Source: Thermoplasmata archaeon
Lineage (GTDB): Archaea > Thermoplasmatota > Thermoplasmata > Lutacidiplasmatales > UBA184
Length of the DNA: 7,295 nucleotides
NCBI GenBank assembly: GCA_030044105.1
Contig: JASHWL010000223.1
Coordinates: 1-7,295, forward strand
Direction of reading: 5' to 3'
This document shows, one piece after another, positions 5,868-7,295 of this stretch (the first letter of the stretch is position 1; the number at the start of each line of letters is the position of its first letter). The position numbers and the translations under genes are program-made. Below the pieces are notes generated by a model, which saw only the letters and a list, made by a program, of their open reading frames with translations, was not told the DNA's origin and ran no database searches.

Positions 5868-6269
5868 TCAGCCGCCGCCCCGCGAGGCCGGCGGAACTTC
5901 GTCCGCCGCGGCCTCGTAGAGCTCGATCCAGATCCCGTCCGGATCGGACAGGAAGGCGAGGCGGGTGGAGCCCTCGGTGAACGCCGGGATGCGCACGCGT
6001 CCACCGAGCGCGACGAGGCGCCGCACCGACGCCTCGAGGTCGTCCACCCGGAAGCCCAGGTGGTCGAGCTCGTCGCCCTCCCGATACGGCGGATCTCCCG
6101 GGTAGAAGTTGAGCTCGAGCACGGCCCGGCTCTCCGGGTCGTGGAGCTCGAGCCAGACTCCGCCCGCGGCCATGCGTCCCTCGGACACCCGGCGCAGGCC
6201 CAGACCCTCCGTGTAGAACCGGACCGACCGACCGAGGTCCCGCACGCGGATCCCCGTGTACTGGAGCAC
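5868..6269 (-). CDS. VOC-superfamily (glyoxalase/dioxygenase-fold) protein
   Basis: A 133-residue protein with two paired beta-alpha-beta-beta-beta units. Unit one is IRVRDLGRSVRFYTEGLGL (7-25) through AVLELNFYPG; unit two is DHLGFRVDDLEASVRRLVALGG (69-90) through FLSDPDGIWIELYE (106-119). This matches glyoxalase I-like VOC proteins, which are metal-dependent lyases, epimerases or ring-cleaving dioxygenases. Compared with bacterial glyoxalase I from memory, Glu52, His70 and Glu116 occupy metal-ligand positions, but the first ligand, usually His, appears to be Tyr4. The start is a GTG with a TATA-like box 24 nt upstream and no Shine-Dalgarno sequence, which fits a leaderless mRNA. The tail PPASRGGG is not part of the fold. 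Substrate and metal cannot be named. It diverges from the MFS gene across 106 nt. Confidence 0.88.
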   Translation of the reverse strand: MLQYTGIRVRDLGRSVRFYTEGLGLRRVSEGRMAAGGVWLELHDPESRAVLELNFYPGDPPYREGDELDHLGFRVDDLEASVRRLVALGGRVRIPAFTEGSTRLAFLSDPDGIWIELYEAAADEVPPASRGGG

Positions 6270-6289
6270 GCGGACCCGCTCGGCACGGG

Positions 6290-6296
6290 ATTATTT
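6290..6296 (-). promoter_or_regulatory. TATA box of the VOC gene (leaderless promoter)
   Basis: On the minus strand this reads AAATAAT, the most A/T-rich run in the gap. Its centre is about 24 nt upstream of the GTG start. That is almost exactly the archaeal TATA-to-transcript-start distance, so the mRNA probably begins at or next to the start codon. This also supports GTG 6269 as the true start. Confidence 0.6.
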
Positions 6297-6300
6297 GAGA

Positions 6301-6319
6301 CGCCCGGCGGGACCGGGCG
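6301..6319. repeat. GC-rich inverted repeat in the divergent promoter region
   Basis: CGCCCGG-CGGGA-CCGGGCG is a perfect 7-bp inverted repeat with a 5-nt loop, directly upstream of the VOC TATA box and upstream of the MFS gene. It could form a hairpin or bind a regulator. It has no following T-run that would make it a terminator. Confidence 0.35.
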
Positions 6320-6342
6320 GCCCGGAGCTTTGTGAATCACGC

Positions 6343-6354
6343 GGTTCATGAACC
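6343..6354. promoter_or_regulatory. 12-bp perfect palindrome, candidate operator of the MFS gene
   Basis: GGTTCATGAACC is a perfect palindrome 21-32 bp upstream of the MFS ATG, where TATA box and transcript start are expected. A smaller palindrome, GTGAATCAC (6332-6340), lies 2 bp before it. A dimeric repressor bound here would block the MFS promoter, a common arrangement for drug-exporter genes. No regulator gene is in the window. A perfect 12-bp palindrome is expected about once or twice by chance in this length, so position is the main argument. Confidence 0.4.
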
Positions 6355-6373
6355 CCGGGCGACTGGCCCGGGG
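6353..6373 (+). repeat. 8-bp GC stem-loop abutting the MFS start codon
   Basis: CCCCGGGC-GACTG-GCCCGGGG is a perfect 8-bp, all G/C stem with a 5-nt loop, ending 2 nt before the MFS ATG. If transcribed, it would be a very stable hairpin covering the place of a ribosome binding site and could hold back translation. It shares 2 bp with the preceding palindrome. Confidence 0.45.
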
Positions 6374-6375
6374 GA

Positions 6376-7295
6376 ATGGACGGCGGCGGCTCCCGGCCCC
6401 GATTCCGGCAGGTGCTGCGGAACCCCCAGTATCGCTGGTTCCTCGTCTCGTCGAGCGTCGGCAACGCGGGCTACTACGTCTACGCGGTGACGATCGTCTG
6501 GCTCGCCTACACGGTGAGCCACAGCTTCCTCGTGGTCGGGGCGGTGCTCTTCATCGAGTACGCCGCGTACACCGCGACGTTCCTCCTCGCCCCGCTCGTC
6601 GATCGCGTGCGGAACCAGCGCACGATCTTCCTCGCGTCGTACCCGGTCCAGGCCGTCGCGGCAGCCCTCCTCGGATGGGGCGTCGCGGATCGCTTCCTCA
6701 CCGTCCCGCTGCTGTTCGGCCTCGTCGCGGTCCTCTCGGTCATGTGGGACATGACGTGGGCGGCGATGAACGCCGCGCCCGGCGTGCTCCTCTCGCCGGA
6801 CGAGCAGTTCGCGGCCAGCGGGGTCGGCGGCACGATCGGCGGCGCCCTCACGATCGCCGGCTTCGCTTCGGGGAGCCTGCTCCTCATCACCGTCGGCGCG
6901 GCCGACGGGATGTATCTGTACGCGATCCTGCTCGCGGCCGCGACGCTCCTCTGCCTCCCGATGCGGATCCACCCTCCACCGGCGACGGAAGGGTCGTTCG
7001 GGGAGAGCTTCCGCGAGGGCTGGAAGCTCGTGGTCGGTGGGACGGGCCGTCCCCTCCTGCAACTCGCCGTGGTCGACTCGATCAACGGTTTCCTCACCGC
7101 GGCTCCCCCGATCCTGATCACGCTGGTCGCGGCCGTGGTCTACGCCGGGTCCGCGTCCGGGTACGGGATCCTGTTCACGGCGGAGGCCATCGGCGGCGTC
7201 GCCGCGGGGCTCGCGCTGGGCCGCACGAACCCTCGTCGGTTCATCGGCGTGCTGTTGCCGGTGTCCCTGCTGGCGGCGGGGGCCGCGGTCCTGGT
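6376..7295 (+). CDS. Major facilitator superfamily transporter, N-terminal part
   Basis: 306 complete codons are present and the frame is open to the right edge, so the gene is partial. The protein begins MDGGGSRPRFRQVLRNPQYRW and shows hydrophobic segments near residues 22-44, 51-73, 84-103, 107-130, 149-172, 178-195 and 228-257, with another following. The loop after TM2, LAPLVDRVRNQRTIF (71-85), is a variant of MFS motif A with Asp76 and Arg77 kept. A cytoplasmic linker (about 197-225) separates the two halves. This resembles the MFS_3/EntS-like efflux group, which exports drugs or siderophores by proton antiport, but the substrate is not determined. The ATG is chosen because the product begins as many MFS_3 proteins do (charged, then RNxxYRWF). 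No Shine-Dalgarno is visible; a strong GC hairpin sits just before the start. Confidence 0.88.
   Translation, partial: MDGGGSRPRFRQVLRNPQYRWFLVSSSVGNAGYYVYAVTIVWLAYTVSHSFLVVGAVLFIEYAAYTATFLLAPLVDRVRNQRTIFLASYPVQAVAAALLGWGVADRFLTVPLLFGLVAVLSVMWDMTWAAMNAAPGVLLSPDEQFAASGVGGTIGGALTIAGFASGSLLLITVGAADGMYLYAILLAAATLLCLPMRIHPPPATEGSFGESFREGWKLVVGGTGRPLLQLAVVDSINGFLTAAPPILITLVAAVVYAGSASGYGILFTAEAIGGVAAGLALGRTNPRRFIGVLLPVSLLAAGAAVL

Noticed and set aside
3957..6335. A 792-codon open frame on the plus strand across the flippase and VOC genes.
   Set aside because: It is antisense to two well-supported genes. Its product is a low-complexity run of Arg, Glu, Asp and Gly, as expected from the reverse frame of GC-rich coding DNA, with no recognisable domain.
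6348..6350. An ATG upstream of the MFS start, inside the 12-bp palindrome.
   Set aside because: It is 28 nt before the chosen ATG and out of frame with the transporter; the frame it opens is not a recognisable protein.
6346..7121. Minus-strand open frames opposite the MFS gene.
   Set aside because: They read as Arg/Glu-rich or Ser/Arg/Ala-rich low complexity with no domain, whereas the plus strand encodes a transporter with membrane segments and motif A.

Overview
This window is very GC-rich and most likely comes from an archaeon. The clearest evidence is a short SUI1-fold protein of the archaeal aIF1 type, with the RRYxKPxT basic loop. Two genes also have an A/T-rich TATA-like box 24-32 nt upstream of the start codon, which fits the leaderless or nearly leaderless mRNAs common in archaea. 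A GC-rich soil or acid-habitat Thermoplasmatota lineage would fit, but that placement is a guess and the window has no rRNA or other strong marker.

Layout. Seven genes are certain on the minus strand and one on the plus strand. Read leftwards from about 6.27 kb, the minus-strand genes are: a VOC (glyoxalase-fold) protein, a large polytopic oligosaccharide flippase-like protein, an IscA/HesB-like Fe-S carrier with an unusual cysteine-rich tail, a three-gene ABC-2 exporter operon (ATPase, permease, permease), the initiation factor aIF1, and the N-terminal part of a rhodanese that runs off the left edge. A plus-strand MFS transporter diverges from the VOC gene at about 6.38 kb and runs off the right edge. 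No gene-free stretch exceeds about 170 bases. I see no tRNA, rRNA, CRISPR array, insertion sequence or poly-T terminator.

How the genes work together. Only the ABC cassette is a tight unit: its ATPase and first permease overlap by 11 nt, and the second permease starts on the base after the first one's stop. It should form one exporter with a heteromeric membrane part. The other genes are single housekeeping or transport genes with 69-170 nt gaps, several with their own promoter-like boxes. The rhodanese and the Fe-S carrier both touch sulfur metabolism but are separated by the exporter and aIF1, so a shared pathway is not shown.

I do not find a convincing new multi-gene system. The points most worth a second look are the IscA-like protein with a CC pair and displaced CxC motif, the dense inverted repeats in the VOC/MFS divergent promoter region, a well-initiated 40-codon ORF just upstream of aIF1, the doubtful start of the flippase, and a VOC protein whose first metal ligand is Tyr instead of His.
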